DNA of 64,000 nucleotides from Clostridia bacterium (GCA_017463125.1 JAFTPV010000017.1:62001-126000); one strand, 5' to 3'; numbered from the stretch's first letter, positions 51,063 through 60,037 are shown. Program-made: numbers and translations. The notes: generated by a model from the sequence alone, not told the origin.

Positions 51063-52367
51063 TTATTTCTTTCTGAATTTAGGAAGGTCAACGAGAGATA
51101 GTACGTTGATGGGCATACCGGATGCTATGGACTTGTTGCCTGCGATACCGGTGAGGATTGACATTGCGCCGTCCTCGTAGCCTGCCGCTCTCTTGTAAGG
51201 GTCCTCGTCGGGCGTGCCGAATATGTCGTTTAAGAGAACCTTATCTCCACCGCCGTGACCGCCATCGCCTTCCTCGATCTCAACGTCGTACCGCTGACCA
51301 AACAGGTTCTGAACGACGATGGACTTATGCTTAAGGCAGCCCTCCTTATCAGCATCGCCGCCAGCGTTGATGTAAACCTCCTCGGCAACGTCAAGCTCGA
51401 TACGGCCGTTTGTACCCGTGAAGGTAACGCGGAAGCCCTCGCGAGCGGAATATGCGTTAAGAGAATAGGAAAGCTGTGCGCCGCTTGCATACTGAACTAC
51501 AACGTTCATAGTGTCCTCAATGCTGATATAGTCACCGAAAACGCTTTGGTCGCGGATGTAGCCGTCCTCGTGCTCGGCATTGTAGTAAAGCCCCTCAAGA
51601 TTGCCGCCGTCACGAAGGTCGAGAGCGAAGGGGTCGTCCTTTGCAATAGGGTTGTCAGTGCCTCTGTTATAGAACTTTGTAACACCGCGCTCCTCTGCAT
51701 TCTCTCTGCCATAGAACTTAAGACCGCCGAGAGCAAATACCTTGGTGGGATATGTATCAAGCCAGAAATTAACTAGGTCAAAGTGGTGGGTGGACTTATG
51801 AACGAGAAGACCGCCGGAATTTCTCTTATCTCTATGCCAACGGCGGAAATAATCTGCACCGTGAGAGGTGTTGAGGAACCACTCAAAGTGTACCTGAGTA
51901 ACCTTGCCGATAGTGCCCTTCATAATAAGGTCGCGTATTTTGGTGTTGTGAGGTGCGTAACGGTAGTTGAAGGTAACGCGGAGGTTCTTACCCGTACGCT
52001 CTATGCAGTCGATTATTTCCTGACACTTAACCTCATCAACGGTCATGGGCTTCTCGGAAATAACGTCACATCCCATCTCCATAGCCTTGATGATGTATCT
52101 GTGGTGGGTTCTGTCAACAGTTGTAACGATAACGTAGTCGGGCTTGGTTTCAAGAATCATCTTCTCAAACTCGTCAGCCTTGTAGGTAGGAACCTTGTGA
52201 TAGCCGAATTCACCCTCAAGCACGTTGTTAGCGTAATCCATACGGGTTTGGTTAATGTCGCAGAAGGCTACAAGCTCGGACGTTTCATTAAACGTTTCGG
52301 CAATTGCCTCATAGTACATTCTTGCTCTGCCGCCTGTACCAACTTGGGCGTATCTTTTCTTGTTCAT
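51063..52367 (-). CDS. Gfo/Idh/MocA-family NAD(P)-dependent oxidoreductase
   Basis: A 434-residue sugar or inositol-type dehydrogenase. The N-terminal Rossmann motif is VGTGGRARMY, followed by AFCDIN, DYVIVTTVDRTHH and the EKPMTVDEVKC segment with the conserved lysine. The C-terminal alpha/beta domain has GGLLVHKSTHHFDLVNFWL, whose Lys and His may be catalytic, and a long extension with a glycine-rich GDGGHGGGD loop. The start at 52367 has AAAGGAG. A TATAAT (52408-52413) lies upstream without a good -35, so it may need an activator. The substrate is unknown; close relatives oxidise glycosides at C3. Confidence 0.88.
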   Translation of the reverse strand: MNKKRYAQVGTGGRARMYYEAIAETFNETSELVAFCDINQTRMDYANNVLEGEFGYHKVPTYKADEFEKMILETKPDYVIVTTVDRTHHRYIIKAMEMGCDVISEKPMTVDEVKCQEIIDCIERTGKNLRVTFNYRYAPHNTKIRDLIMKGTIGKVTQVHFEWFLNTSHGADYFRRWHRDKRNSGGLLVHKSTHHFDLVNFWLDTYPTKVFALGGLKFYGRENAEERGVTKFYNRGTDNPIAKDDPFALDLRDGGNLEGLYYNAEHEDGYIRDQSVFGDYISIEDTMNVVVQYASGAQLSYSLNAYSAREGFRVTFTGTNGRIELDVAEEVYINAGGDADKEGCLKHKSIVVQNLFGQRYDVEIEEGDGGHGGGDKVLLNDIFGTPDEDPYKRAAGYEDGAMSILTGIAGNKSIASGMPINVLSLVDLPKFRKK

Positions 52368-52535
52368 AATAGACTCCTTTTCTGATATCAAATTTATTTA
52401 CAAGTATATTATACTCCAAATTTTTTTCTTTTCCTTAAGTTTTTTGACGACTTTGGAAATTTCTTTGATTTATTGATATATTTTTTCAAAAATTTCAGAA
52501 AAGTAGAGAAAACACGTCCGTTTTTTTGAAGATTT

Positions 52536-53069
52536 TCAGTCTTCGCTATAAAAATCTGCTCTGGCCTCTCTCGAAAGACGAAGGAGCATATCGCAAAACT
52601 CGTCACTCGCTTCTATCATAATTTCTGCCTTCTCCGCCGATGATACGGCGGTTACACAAAGGCGGGAGTCGGGAGAGAGGGTTGGAAGATAAGAATATTT
52701 TTTATATCCTGCGGGTGCCTTATGCTTTTTAGCAGCCTCTCTGTCTAGGCGCTCAACCTTGGTTATTGAAAACAGGTCGAGTCTGCAGAGAGTTGTTGAC
52801 CTCTTGCCTACCACCTGTCTGACTACGAAAACGGGCGTACCCTCGTAGTCCTCTGTTATATCGTAATAATACTCCGCGCCTATATATTTCGTGTGTACGA
52901 GGACTGCTGCGGTTATAAGAGCGACGGCACAAAGTCCTACAATACCTTTATACACTCCTATGAAAAGATACACCAAGGTTACTGCCGACGCAAGTGACAG
53001 TAGTATATAGAAGGTTTGCTTTGCCTTATTGTTAGTTGGCTTTGCGTGCACGTAAATTTCGTTTGTCAT
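52536..53069 (-). CDS. Hypothetical two-helix membrane protein
   Basis: A 177-residue protein with two adjacent hydrophobic helices (about 18-60) followed by a soluble domain of roughly 115 residues (AEYYYDITEDYEGTPVFVVRQVVGKRSTTLCRLDL, ending with RLSREARADFYSED). The layout resembles bacterial PH-like or GRAM-like membrane-tethered domains, but this is not certain. Its ATG overlaps the stop of the upstream gene by one base (TGATG), with an AAGGAGG site, so the two are translationally coupled. Confidence 0.7.
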   Translation of the reverse strand: MTNEIYVHAKPTNNKAKQTFYILLSLASAVTLVYLFIGVYKGIVGLCAVALITAAVLVHTKYIGAEYYYDITEDYEGTPVFVVRQVVGKRSTTLCRLDLFSITKVERLDREAAKKHKAPAGYKKYSYLPTLSPDSRLCVTAVSSAEKAEIMIEASDEFCDMLLRLSREARADFYSED

Positions 53070-53809
53070 CACGGTGCCTCCTTATCCGACAGCTCGTAAG
53101 GAACGAGGGGGAACTTGTCCGAAGAGTAATAAATAAGTATCATAAACGGGTCGGCTTTCTCTGCCCCATTTACTCTGACCTCAAGGCGAATCCAGTCAAT
53201 CCAGTCGTCAGCACCTTCTGTACCAAGGTCAACGCCGTCAAAGACGAGCTTTACATACCTATACATAAGTAATGAGTCACGCTCGGTTGCCACAAGAGTC
53301 GCCTCCATAGGAGTTCCCTGCTCCTCATTCGGTGCATCGGGGTCTGCCTCATCCCCCTTTCGCATAGCAACTAGGCTGTACGTAAAGAGATCTCCATCCG
53401 GATCAAGCTCTGTCAGTCCGAATTCTTCTTCAAGCGTTTTCATCAAAGACGTATTGTACCTTAGCGTTACCTGAAGCTGATCAATCTTGGGTATAAGTAT
53501 CAGATTTTTGCAGAAAAAGTTTCCTTCCTCAGGGTCGTCGTAGCCGTAATTTCTGCTATTCAGAAGATCTTGGGTAAGCGCTCCTATATCTCCGTCTGTT
53601 TCATTATAATATTCGGTCAGTGGAGCCGTGTAATAAATATTGCTAACACTTTCGGGGTAATAGTTAAAAACAATAAGACGGAATACAATAAATCCGACGA
53701 CGGCGAAGCACAGGATAAATATCAGTATCTTCATTATTTTGCTAACGGTACTGCCGCCAGGAGCCTCGTCTACCTCGTTATAGTCACCATAACGTTCAAA
53801 ATCGCTCAT
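53069..53809 (-). CDS. Hypothetical single-pass membrane protein
   Basis: A 246-residue protein. Residues 1-22 are polar and cytosolic, one helix lies at about 24-46 (KILIFILCFAVVGFIVFRLIVF), and the remaining 200 residues are predicted extracellular, acidic and beta-rich (LDPDGDLFTYSLVAMRK, YRYVKLVFDGVDLG, WIRLEVRVNG). No family is recognised. It has a good promoter and is coupled to the downstream two-helix protein, suggesting a membrane complex of two proteins. Confidence 0.7.
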   Translation of the reverse strand: MSDFERYGDYNEVDEAPGGSTVSKIMKILIFILCFAVVGFIVFRLIVFNYYPESVSNIYYTAPLTEYYNETDGDIGALTQDLLNSRNYGYDDPEEGNFFCKNLILIPKIDQLQVTLRYNTSLMKTLEEEFGLTELDPDGDLFTYSLVAMRKGDEADPDAPNEEQGTPMEATLVATERDSLLMYRYVKLVFDGVDLGTEGADDWIDWIRLEVRVNGAEKADPFMILIYYSSDKFPLVPYELSDKEAP

Positions 53810-53841
53810 AAGAAATCCTTCATTTATATTAATATAGGTAT

Positions 53842-53870
53842 ATTATAACTCATACCAAAAAGAAAGTCAA
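53842..53870 (-). promoter_or_regulatory. Promoter of the hypothetical membrane protein pair
   Basis: TTGACT (53865-53870), 17 bases, TATAAT (53842-53847) on the minus strand. Confidence 0.7.
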
Positions 53871-53906
53871 CATTGATAAAAAAAGTTACAATCCAGATGT
53901 AAAAAA

Positions 53907-53931
53907 AGAGGCTGCAAAAGCTACAGCCTCT
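53907..53931 (-). terminator. Terminator of the 78-residue hypothetical gene
   Basis: AGAGGCTG (53907-53914) pairs with CAGCCTCT (53924-53931); seven Ts follow on the minus strand. Confidence 0.8.
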
Positions 53932-53939
53932 CTCTTGTG

Positions 53940-54176
53940 TCAGAATAATTTGTCATGTCCGAGGTAGAGATCTGCCTTCTCCGCCTCTGTAAGCTGATCG
54001 ATATCCATACCGTTTTTCATAGCAGTCCAAGCTCGGTTAGGTACGGGTGGATTAAATGCGGGAAGCTCGATACCCGGAGTGTTTATTCCCGATACTGCTC
54101 CGGGAGCGTCCTTTCGGTAATTTCGCACGTTTTTCTTTTCTGTTTTGTCGGTGGTTTTGGTTTCATGCTTTTTCAT
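53940..54176 (-). CDS. Small hypothetical protein
   Basis: A 78-residue protein, basic in the first 25 residues (KKHETKTTDKTEKKNVRNYRK) and proline-rich in the middle (GIELPAFNPPVPNRAWT), ending with IDQLTEAEKADLYLGHDKLF. It has no membrane segment. A GAAAGGA site precedes the ATG and a terminator follows the stop, which supports a real gene. No family is recognised. The proline-rich centre suggests a flexible or partner-bound protein. Confidence 0.6.
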   Translation of the reverse strand: MKKHETKTTDKTEKKNVRNYRKDAPGAVSGINTPGIELPAFNPPVPNRAWTAMKNGMDIDQLTEAEKADLYLGHDKLF

Positions 54177-54269
54177 AGGCTATTCCTTTCTTTGTCGGAT
54201 ACTTCCGTATTTCTATTATCCCACATAGAAGCGTTTTTATGACTAAATTTGTCACAAGCGGCTTTAGTG

Positions 54270-54298
54270 TTGATTTTTGAAACGAAATGTGATAAAAT
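54270..54298 (+). promoter_or_regulatory. Promoter of the radical SAM gene
   Basis: TTGATT (54270-54275), 17 bases, TAAAAT (54293-54298). Confidence 0.65.
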
Positions 54299-54322
54299 AT
54301 CTATAATAAAATGGAGATTGCT

Positions 54323-55240
54323 ATGAAAAAGGATAGGCTTTATTACAATTTAAGTGAATATTTCAGGCAAAAATACGGAAGACGACTCGGTAAAATATGT
54401 ATCGACGGCGGCTTTTCCTGCCCTAACCGTGACGGCAAGTGTGGTGTTGGCGGCTGTATATATTGCGGAGAAAGAGGAGCCGGCGAGCATATCGACGCTA
54501 CGGGCTCTATAAAAGAACAGGTCTTATCAGCTCTTAATAGCGGAAAACCAGACGGCAGATATGTAGCATATTTTCAGAATTTCACAAATACTTATGCGCC
54601 GATAAATGTGCTGAAGGAGCGCTATGATGCGGCTCTCGTTGACGAGCGTATCGTTGCTCTCGCGATAGGTACCCGACCTGACTGCATAGACGATGAGGTC
54701 TGCCGCCTTATCGCAGACTACAAGGAGCGATGCGACGTATGGGTGGAGCTTGGACTGCAAACGGCAAATGACAAAACCGCGAAAATCATCAACCGAGGAT
54801 ATACGCTTTCCTGCTTTGAGAATGCTTTGAAAATGCTGCAAAAATACGGTATTCCCGTTGTGGTTCACCTTATCGTAGGACTGCCTGGCGAGAGCCTTGA
54901 TGACGTGAAGCAAACCGCAGACTACATCAGCGGTCTTAATATTTTCGGTATAAAAATACATTCGATATACGTTATGCGCGACACGCGCCTTGCGGAGATG
55001 TACGAGGCGGGCGAGTACGAGCCGCCAACGCTCGAGGAATTTGTGAGTGGGGCAACGTATATACTGACACATATAAGCCCAGGCACCGTTGTGCATAGGC
55101 TGACGGGTGACTGTCCAAAGGATGCGCTTATTGCACCGGAGTGGAACTCGGATAAACACAAGGTTATCGCGAAAATCACAGAAAATATGGAGCGTGAAGG
55201 AGTAAAGCAAGGGTGCTTTTTCTCCCCAAAATGTAAATAA
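54323..55240 (+). CDS. Radical SAM protein, YhcC/YtqA (TIGR01212) type
   Basis: A 305-residue radical SAM enzyme. The cluster cysteines are Cys33, Cys45 and Cys48 in GGFSCPNRDG...GGCIYC, the spacing (CX11CX2C) that marks the YhcC/TIGR01212 group. Further conserved parts are YFQNFTNTYAP, IGTRPDCIDDEV, VELGLQTANDKT and VHLIVGLPGE. The start at 54323 is chosen because GGAG precedes it, whereas the ATG at 54311 has no site. The family's biochemical role is unclear. Similar enzymes are related to Elp3-like tRNA modification chemistry. It is monocistronic. Confidence 0.92.
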   Translation: MKKDRLYYNLSEYFRQKYGRRLGKICIDGGFSCPNRDGKCGVGGCIYCGERGAGEHIDATGSIKEQVLSALNSGKPDGRYVAYFQNFTNTYAPINVLKERYDAALVDERIVALAIGTRPDCIDDEVCRLIADYKERCDVWVELGLQTANDKTAKIINRGYTLSCFENALKMLQKYGIPVVVHLIVGLPGESLDDVKQTADYISGLNIFGIKIHSIYVMRDTRLAEMYEAGEYEPPTLEEFVSGATYILTHISPGTVVHRLTGDCPKDALIAPEWNSDKHKVIAKITENMEREGVKQGCFFSPKCK

Positions 55241-55257
55241 TAATTTTCATAATACAG

Positions 55258-55307
55258 AAAAAGAGAGCCGACTTCCGCTTTTTCAGTGGAAATCTAACTC
55301 TCTTTTT
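55258..55307. terminator. Bidirectional terminator between radical SAM and XRE module 2
   Basis: AAAAAGAGAG (55258-55267) pairs with CTCTCTTTTT (55298-55307), enclosing a second short stem. Confidence 0.75.
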
Positions 55308-55559
55308 TTAATCATTAGACACAAGGGAATCAAGTGTTACGCCAAAGACCTTTGCGATAGCTAAAAGCTCGATATCCGTCACAAACCGCAGTCCGCACTC
55401 GATACGCTGTATCGCGTTTTTATCAACGTCCATACCGTAAAGCTGAAGCCGCTCCGCCAGAGCGCGCTGCGACATCTTTGGTTTCATATTCTTACGCAAT
55501 TTATAAACGTTTGCGCCGCAAATATTGTTTTGTCCGTTTTCAGCCTTTGATTTGAACAT
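55308..55559 (-). CDS. Small XRE-family regulator (module 2)
   Basis: An 83-residue Cro/C1-type protein (ANVYKLRKNMKPKMSQRALAERLQ, KNAIQRIECGLRFVTDIELLAIAKVFGVTLDSLV) with a GGAGA site. It shares the NNICG and RIE.G.RFV.D.EL pattern with the regulator at 50332-50577, so the two are paralogues or members of one family. It is divergent from a small membrane protein gene. The promoter region between them holds a perfect palindrome that is the likely operator. Confidence 0.86.
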   Translation of the reverse strand: MFKSKAENGQNNICGANVYKLRKNMKPKMSQRALAERLQLYGMDVDKNAIQRIECGLRFVTDIELLAIAKVFGVTLDSLVSND

Positions 55560-55582
55560 TTTTATCTCCTACACCGTATTTT

Positions 55583-55658
55583 TTTGACATTCAGTGCTTG
55601 ACTTTTTCTATATTATATGCTATAATAAGTGTAAATTTGACATTCACTAGATGTCAAA
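55583..55658 (+). promoter_or_regulatory. Promoter and palindromic operator, module 2
   Basis: TTGACT (55598-55603), 17 bases, TATAAT (55621-55626). Downstream lies a perfect inverted repeat, TTTGACAT (55636-55643) and ATGTCAAA (55651-55658), spaced by seven bases. A half site TTTGACATTCAGTG is at 55583-55596. Confidence 0.75.
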
Positions 55659-55680
55659 ATTAATATATAGGAGAAAGACA

Positions 55681-56160
55681 ATGAATTTAGGAAGCACTTT
55701 GGAAGAAAAAAAGGAAAACTACGATTTGCTCGACAAAAAGGCTAAAAAATGGGCTAAGGTTGGAAGAATAATCGGCGCTATCTGCGGAGTCGGCATAGGC
55801 CTTATTATGCTATCGGCGCAAGCGGAGGGGATTATTGGATTTATTTTTTCGTTGCTCTTTGCCGCAGCACTCGTCGTTATTATGCCTATTTTCTGGTATC
55901 ACTACGCGCAAATCCTATGTTACGGATTTATAGTCGTTAAGTCATGGTTTGTTGAGCGAGGAATAGGCGCATCCGAGGTAGCGGGAGCGGCAGGAACCTC
56001 TATTGCCATATCTTATATGCTTGGCGGCAGAAAGTCCGCAAAGATTGCCGGTGTAACATGGCTTATTATGCTCGGAGTCGTTGTGAGTGTTGGCATTTTC
56101 GTCGGACTATATAACTACATCAAGGTACAGCGCGAAATGAAGGCGCTTGGTATAGCGTAA
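55681..56160 (+). CDS. Membrane protein (module 2)
   Basis: A 159-residue protein with a charged N-terminus (STLEEKKENYDLLDKKAKKWAK) and three to four hydrophobic segments (about 27-50, 53-80, 98-115 and 120-145), ending in a basic tail. No family is recognised. The ATG at 55681 has a GGAGA site seven bases upstream and follows a strong promoter with a palindromic operator. The context repeats that of the 98-residue protein at 50713-51009. Confidence 0.75.
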   Translation: MNLGSTLEEKKENYDLLDKKAKKWAKVGRIIGAICGVGIGLIMLSAQAEGIIGFIFSLLFAAALVVIMPIFWYHYAQILCYGFIVVKSWFVERGIGASEVAGAAGTSIAISYMLGGRKSAKIAGVTWLIMLGVVVSVGIFVGLYNYIKVQREMKALGIA

Positions 56161-56176
56161 ATCAACCATAAAAAAT

Positions 56177-56220
56177 AAAAACGACAGCCTTTACCGTTTT
56201 GGTTAGGGCTGCCGTTTTTT
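56177..56220. terminator. Bidirectional terminator between module 2 and the purine operon
   Basis: A 12-position stem with one mismatch (56177-56188 with 56207-56218), A-rich before and T-rich after. Confidence 0.8.
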
Positions 56221-56253
56221 ATAAGTTTTTGTAATACCTTTGTGTAAGGCGCG

Positions 56254-56345
56254 AAATTTTTGAGATAGAATTGTCGCTTTTCGACCCGAAGGCGTAGTAA
56301 CCTACGTCGAGCTTGGTCGAAAACGGCGATTATAGCCAAAAATTT
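56254..56345 (-). repeat. Structured intergenic repeat, copy C (after purL)
   Basis: An approximately 92-base nested fold: outer stem 56254-56262 with 56337-56345, a middle stem of about 7 pairs, a perfect 9-bp stem (56278-56286 with 56315-56323) and a tip CGTAG-TAAC-CTACG. It shares the tip context and ending ATTTTAGCC with copies A and B. The end overlaps the purL stop codon. Confidence 0.65.
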
Positions 56346-59300
56346 TAGCCTTTGAAGTATTTCACCATTGAGGCGAACATCTTAATATCATATTCACCGT
56401 ATACGTTTCTGTAAAGGTCCTTGCCTATACGCTCGGAGTGACCCATCTTACCGAATACTCTGCCGTCGGGAGAGGTTATACCCTCTATTGCGAGAGTTGA
56501 GCCGTTGGGGTTGTAGTCGATATCGTAGGTAGCATTGCCGTCGAGGTCGACGTACTGGGTTGCTATCTGTCCGTTTGCGATAAGGGATTTAAGAGCTTCG
56601 TCGTTTGCAAGGAACTTTCCTTCGCCGTGGGAGATTGCAACGTTATATACGTCACCAACCTCGCAAAGAGCGAGCCAGGGAGATTTATTAGACGCTATTC
56701 TGGTTCTTACAATCTTCGACTGATGGCGGGCTATATTATTAAAGGTAAGAGTGGGACAGGACTCGTCGGTGTCGATTATCTTGCCGTAAGGAACAAGTCC
56801 GAGCTTAACGAGTGCCTGGAAGCCGTTACAGATACCGCACATAAGTCCGTCGCGTCTGTCAAGAAGGTCGCCGACAGCGCTCTTAACCGCAGCACCGCGG
56901 AAGAATGCGGTAATGAACTTACCCGAGCCGTCAGGCTCGTCACCGCCGGAGAAGCCTCCGGGAACGAATATAGCCTGCGCGCCCTTTATCTTCTCGGCAA
57001 ATGCCTCAGCACTTCTCTTAACTCCGTCTGCCGTCAGGTTGTTTATAACGAAGATTTCAGGCTCTGCACCTGCGTCAGCAACAGCCTTCGCTGAATCGTA
57101 CTCGCAGTTTGTACCGGGGAATACGGGAATAAGAACCTTGGGACGTGCGCACTTGATGGCGGGAGCTACTCTGCCCTCTGCCTTATAGCTTACTGTTTCG
57201 GGTTTTTCTTCCTTGGTCTTTATGTTGCAGGAGTATACGCCCTCGAGCTTATCCTCATAGATTTTCTCAACCTCGGAAAGCGCGAGCTTATCTTCCTTAT
57301 AAGATATAGCCTGCTCATCGGTTACGTATCCCACAAGCTGACCTACGCGCTCGTCGGCTGAAACCTCAAGAAGAAAGGCTCCGTAATTATATGCGAAGAT
57401 ATCGTCTGCCGCGAAGGACGCATCAAAATTAAAGCCGAGCTTATTACCGAGGCACATCTTAAGTACAGCCTCTGCGATACCGCCGAAGGTGGGAGTATAT
57501 GCAGAGTATACCTTGCCCTCTCTCATAAGCTTATTTACCTTCTTATAAAGAGCAAGGAGCGAGTCGGTTACGGGGAGTCCGTTTTTATCATACTCGGGCT
57601 TTAAGACAACGAGCTTGTTGCCTGCCGTCTTAAACTCGGGAGAAATTGCGTTCTGCGCCTTGTCGGTAGTTACTGCAAAGGAAATGAGAGTCGGGGGAAC
57701 GTCGAGCTTCTCGAACGTGCCGGACATAGAGTCCTTACCGCCGATTGCCGCGATGCCAAGCTCCATCTGCGCCTTATATGCTCCGAGAAGTGCCGCGAGG
57801 GGCTTACCCCAACGCTTAGGCTCTTTCATAGGCTTCTCGAAATATTCCTGGAAGGTGAGATAGACGTCCTTATACTCAGCGCCCGTTGCTACAAGCTTCG
57901 ATGCCGACTCAACTACCGCAAGATATGCGCCGTGGTAGGGAGATGCGGAGGAGATGTCGGGGTTGTAGCCCCAAGACATAAAGGAAGCGAGGTCGGTATG
58001 CGCCTTCTCAACCGAGATTTTCTGAACCATCGCCTGAATGGGTGTGCGCTGATACTTACCGCCAAAGGGCATAAGAACCGTGCCTGCGCCTATCGTCGAG
58101 TCAAATCTCTCGGAAAGACCGCGCTTTGAGCAAACGTTAAGGTCGCCTGCAAGCGCCTTCATTCCCTCGGAGAAGGAGGAAGGTGTCTTTTTATTATAAT
58201 CGTTGATTTTGGGTGCTTCGATATTTATATGCTTCTCTGCACCATTTGAATTAAGGAAGTCACGGCTGATGTCAACTATGGTCTTTCCGTTCCAGGTCAT
58301 AGTAAGACGCGCGTCAGCCTTAACGGTGGCAACAACGGTTGCTTCAAGGTTTTCGGAATCGGCAAGAGCGAGGAATCTGTCCTTATTCTTCGCCTCGATA
58401 ACGACAGCCATTCTCTCCTGGGATTCGGAGATTGCAAGCTCTGTGCCGTCAAGTCCGTCATACTTCTTAGGAACTGCGTTAAGGTCGATATCAAGACCGT
58501 CAGCAAGCTCGCCGATAGCAACGGAAACACCGCCCGCGCCGAAGTCGTTACATCTCTTAATCATAGATGAAACCTCGGGATTTCTGAACAGACGCTGAAT
58601 CTTTCTCTCCTCGGGAGCGTTACCCTTCTGCACCTCTGCGCCGCAGTTTTCAAGTGACTTTAAGTTATGCGACTTTGACGATCCTGTCGCACCGCCGCAG
58701 CCGTCGCGTCCGGTTCTGCCGCCGAGAAGAATGATGATATCTCCGGGTGCGGGAACCTCACGTCTTACGTTAGCCGCGGGAGCTGCCGCGATAACAGCAC
58801 CTACTTCCATATGCTTTGCCGCATAGCCGTCGTGGTAAATTTCATCAACAATGCCTGTTGCAAGTCCTATCTGGTTACCGTAGGAGGAATAGCCTGCCGC
58901 AGCAGTCGTAACTATCTTACGCTGGGGGAGCTTGCCTTCAAGGGTCTGCTCGATAGGGCGAGTGGGGTCAGCAGCACCTGTAAGACGCATTGCGCCGTAA
59001 ACATAGGAGCGTCCTGAAAGAGGGTCGCGAATAGCGCCGCCGATACAGGTTGCGGCACCGCCGAACGGCTCAATCTCTGTGGGGTGGTTGTGCGTTTCGT
59101 TCTTGAAGAGGAGAAGCCAAGGCTCTTCCACACCGTCAACGTCAACGGTGATTTTTACGGTACAAGCGTTTATTTCCTCACTCTCGTCAAGTCCGTCAAG
59201 CTTTCCTGCCTTCTTCAGACACTTTGCCGCGATAGTACCGATGTCCATAAGATTTATGGGCTTTGTCCTGTTAAGGTACTCGCGCGATGCGATATAGTCG

Positions 59301-60037
59301 TCGTATGCCTTCGCGATAACCTCGTCCTCAAACTTAACCGAGTCGACGGTGGTAAGGAAGGTGGTGTGGCGGCAGTGGTCAGACCAATAGGTATCTATCA
59401 TCTTGATTTCGGTAATGGTGGGACATCTGCCCTCGGACTTAAAGTAGCTCTGACAGAACTTGATGTCGTCAAGGTCCATAGCAAGACCCTTATCTGCAAT
59501 AAATGCGGCAAGTCCCGCTTCGTCAAGGTCGATAAATCCGTCAAGCGTCTTAACCTCGGTGGGAATATCGTACTCCGCCTTAAGCGTATCGCGCTTTGCA
59601 AGAGATGCTTCACGCGCTTCAACGGGATTTATTACGTGCTTTTTGATTTTAGCGATTTCTTCCTTTGTAAGCTTGCCGTAGAGCATATACACCTTTGCAG
59701 ATGCTACGGTAGGCTTATCACCCTGGGAGATAAGCTGAATACACTGTGCTGCCGAATCTGCTCTCTGGTCAAACTGACCGGGAAGGAACTCGGTGGCAAA
59801 AACCACCGCACCGTCGTTTTCAACATTCTTATAAACGTCGTCAAGCTGGGGCTCGGAGAAAACAGTGCCGACAGCGTAATCAAAAAGCTCCTCCGTGATG
59901 TTTTCAGCATCGTATCTGTTGATTATTCTAACACGCTCGACAGAGTTAATGCCAAGAAACGTTTTTATTTCCGAAAGAAGCGCTCTTGCCTCGTTATCAA
60001 GGCCTGCCTTCTTTTCAACATAAATGCGATATACCAT
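56345..60037 (-). CDS. purL: Phosphoribosylformylglycinamidine synthase, single-chain
   Basis: The fourth step of purine synthesis, converting FGAR to FGAM with glutamine and ATP. The 1230-residue chain fuses the FGAM synthase core with a C-terminal glutaminase domain. Core motifs include TYWSDHCRHTTF, ETHNHPTEIEPFGGAATCIGG, GRTGRDGCGGATGSS and GGKDSMSG. The glutaminase nucleophile is in GICNGFQALV, with SHGEGKF as part of the triad and FPGTNCEYDSA at the domain start. It is the last gene of the operon and starts three bases after the purD stop with GGAGGG. Confidence 0.97.
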   Translation of the reverse strand: MVYRIYVEKKAGLDNEARALLSEIKTFLGINSVERVRIINRYDAENITEELFDYAVGTVFSEPQLDDVYKNVENDGAVVFATEFLPGQFDQRADSAAQCIQLISQGDKPTVASAKVYMLYGKLTKEEIAKIKKHVINPVEAREASLAKRDTLKAEYDIPTEVKTLDGFIDLDEAGLAAFIADKGLAMDLDDIKFCQSYFKSEGRCPTITEIKMIDTYWSDHCRHTTFLTTVDSVKFEDEVIAKAYDDYIASREYLNRTKPINLMDIGTIAAKCLKKAGKLDGLDESEEINACTVKITVDVDGVEEPWLLLFKNETHNHPTEIEPFGGAATCIGGAIRDPLSGRSYVYGAMRLTGAADPTRPIEQTLEGKLPQRKIVTTAAAGYSSYGNQIGLATGIVDEIYHDGYAAKHMEVGAVIAAAPAANVRREVPAPGDIIILLGGRTGRDGCGGATGSSKSHNLKSLENCGAEVQKGNAPEERKIQRLFRNPEVSSMIKRCNDFGAGGVSVAIGELADGLDIDLNAVPKKYDGLDGTELAISESQERMAVVIEAKNKDRFLALADSENLEATVVATVKADARLTMTWNGKTIVDISRDFLNSNGAEKHINIEAPKINDYNKKTPSSFSEGMKALAGDLNVCSKRGLSERFDSTIGAGTVLMPFGGKYQRTPIQAMVQKISVEKAHTDLASFMSWGYNPDISSASPYHGAYLAVVESASKLVATGAEYKDVYLTFQEYFEKPMKEPKRWGKPLAALLGAYKAQMELGIAAIGGKDSMSGTFEKLDVPPTLISFAVTTDKAQNAISPEFKTAGNKLVVLKPEYDKNGLPVTDSLLALYKKVNKLMREGKVYSAYTPTFGGIAEAVLKMCLGNKLGFNFDASFAADDIFAYNYGAFLLEVSADERVGQLVGYVTDEQAISYKEDKLALSEVEKIYEDKLEGVYSCNIKTKEEKPETVSYKAEGRVAPAIKCARPKVLIPVFPGTNCEYDSAKAVADAGAEPEIFVINNLTADGVKRSAEAFAEKIKGAQAIFVPGGFSGGDEPDGSGKFITAFFRGAAVKSAVGDLLDRRDGLMCGICNGFQALVKLGLVPYGKIIDTDESCPTLTFNNIARHQSKIVRTRIASNKSPWLALCEVGDVYNVAISHGEGKFLANDEALKSLIANGQIATQYVDLDGNATYDIDYNPNGSTLAIEGITSPDGRVFGKMGHSERIGKDLYRNVYGEYDIKMFASMVKYFKG

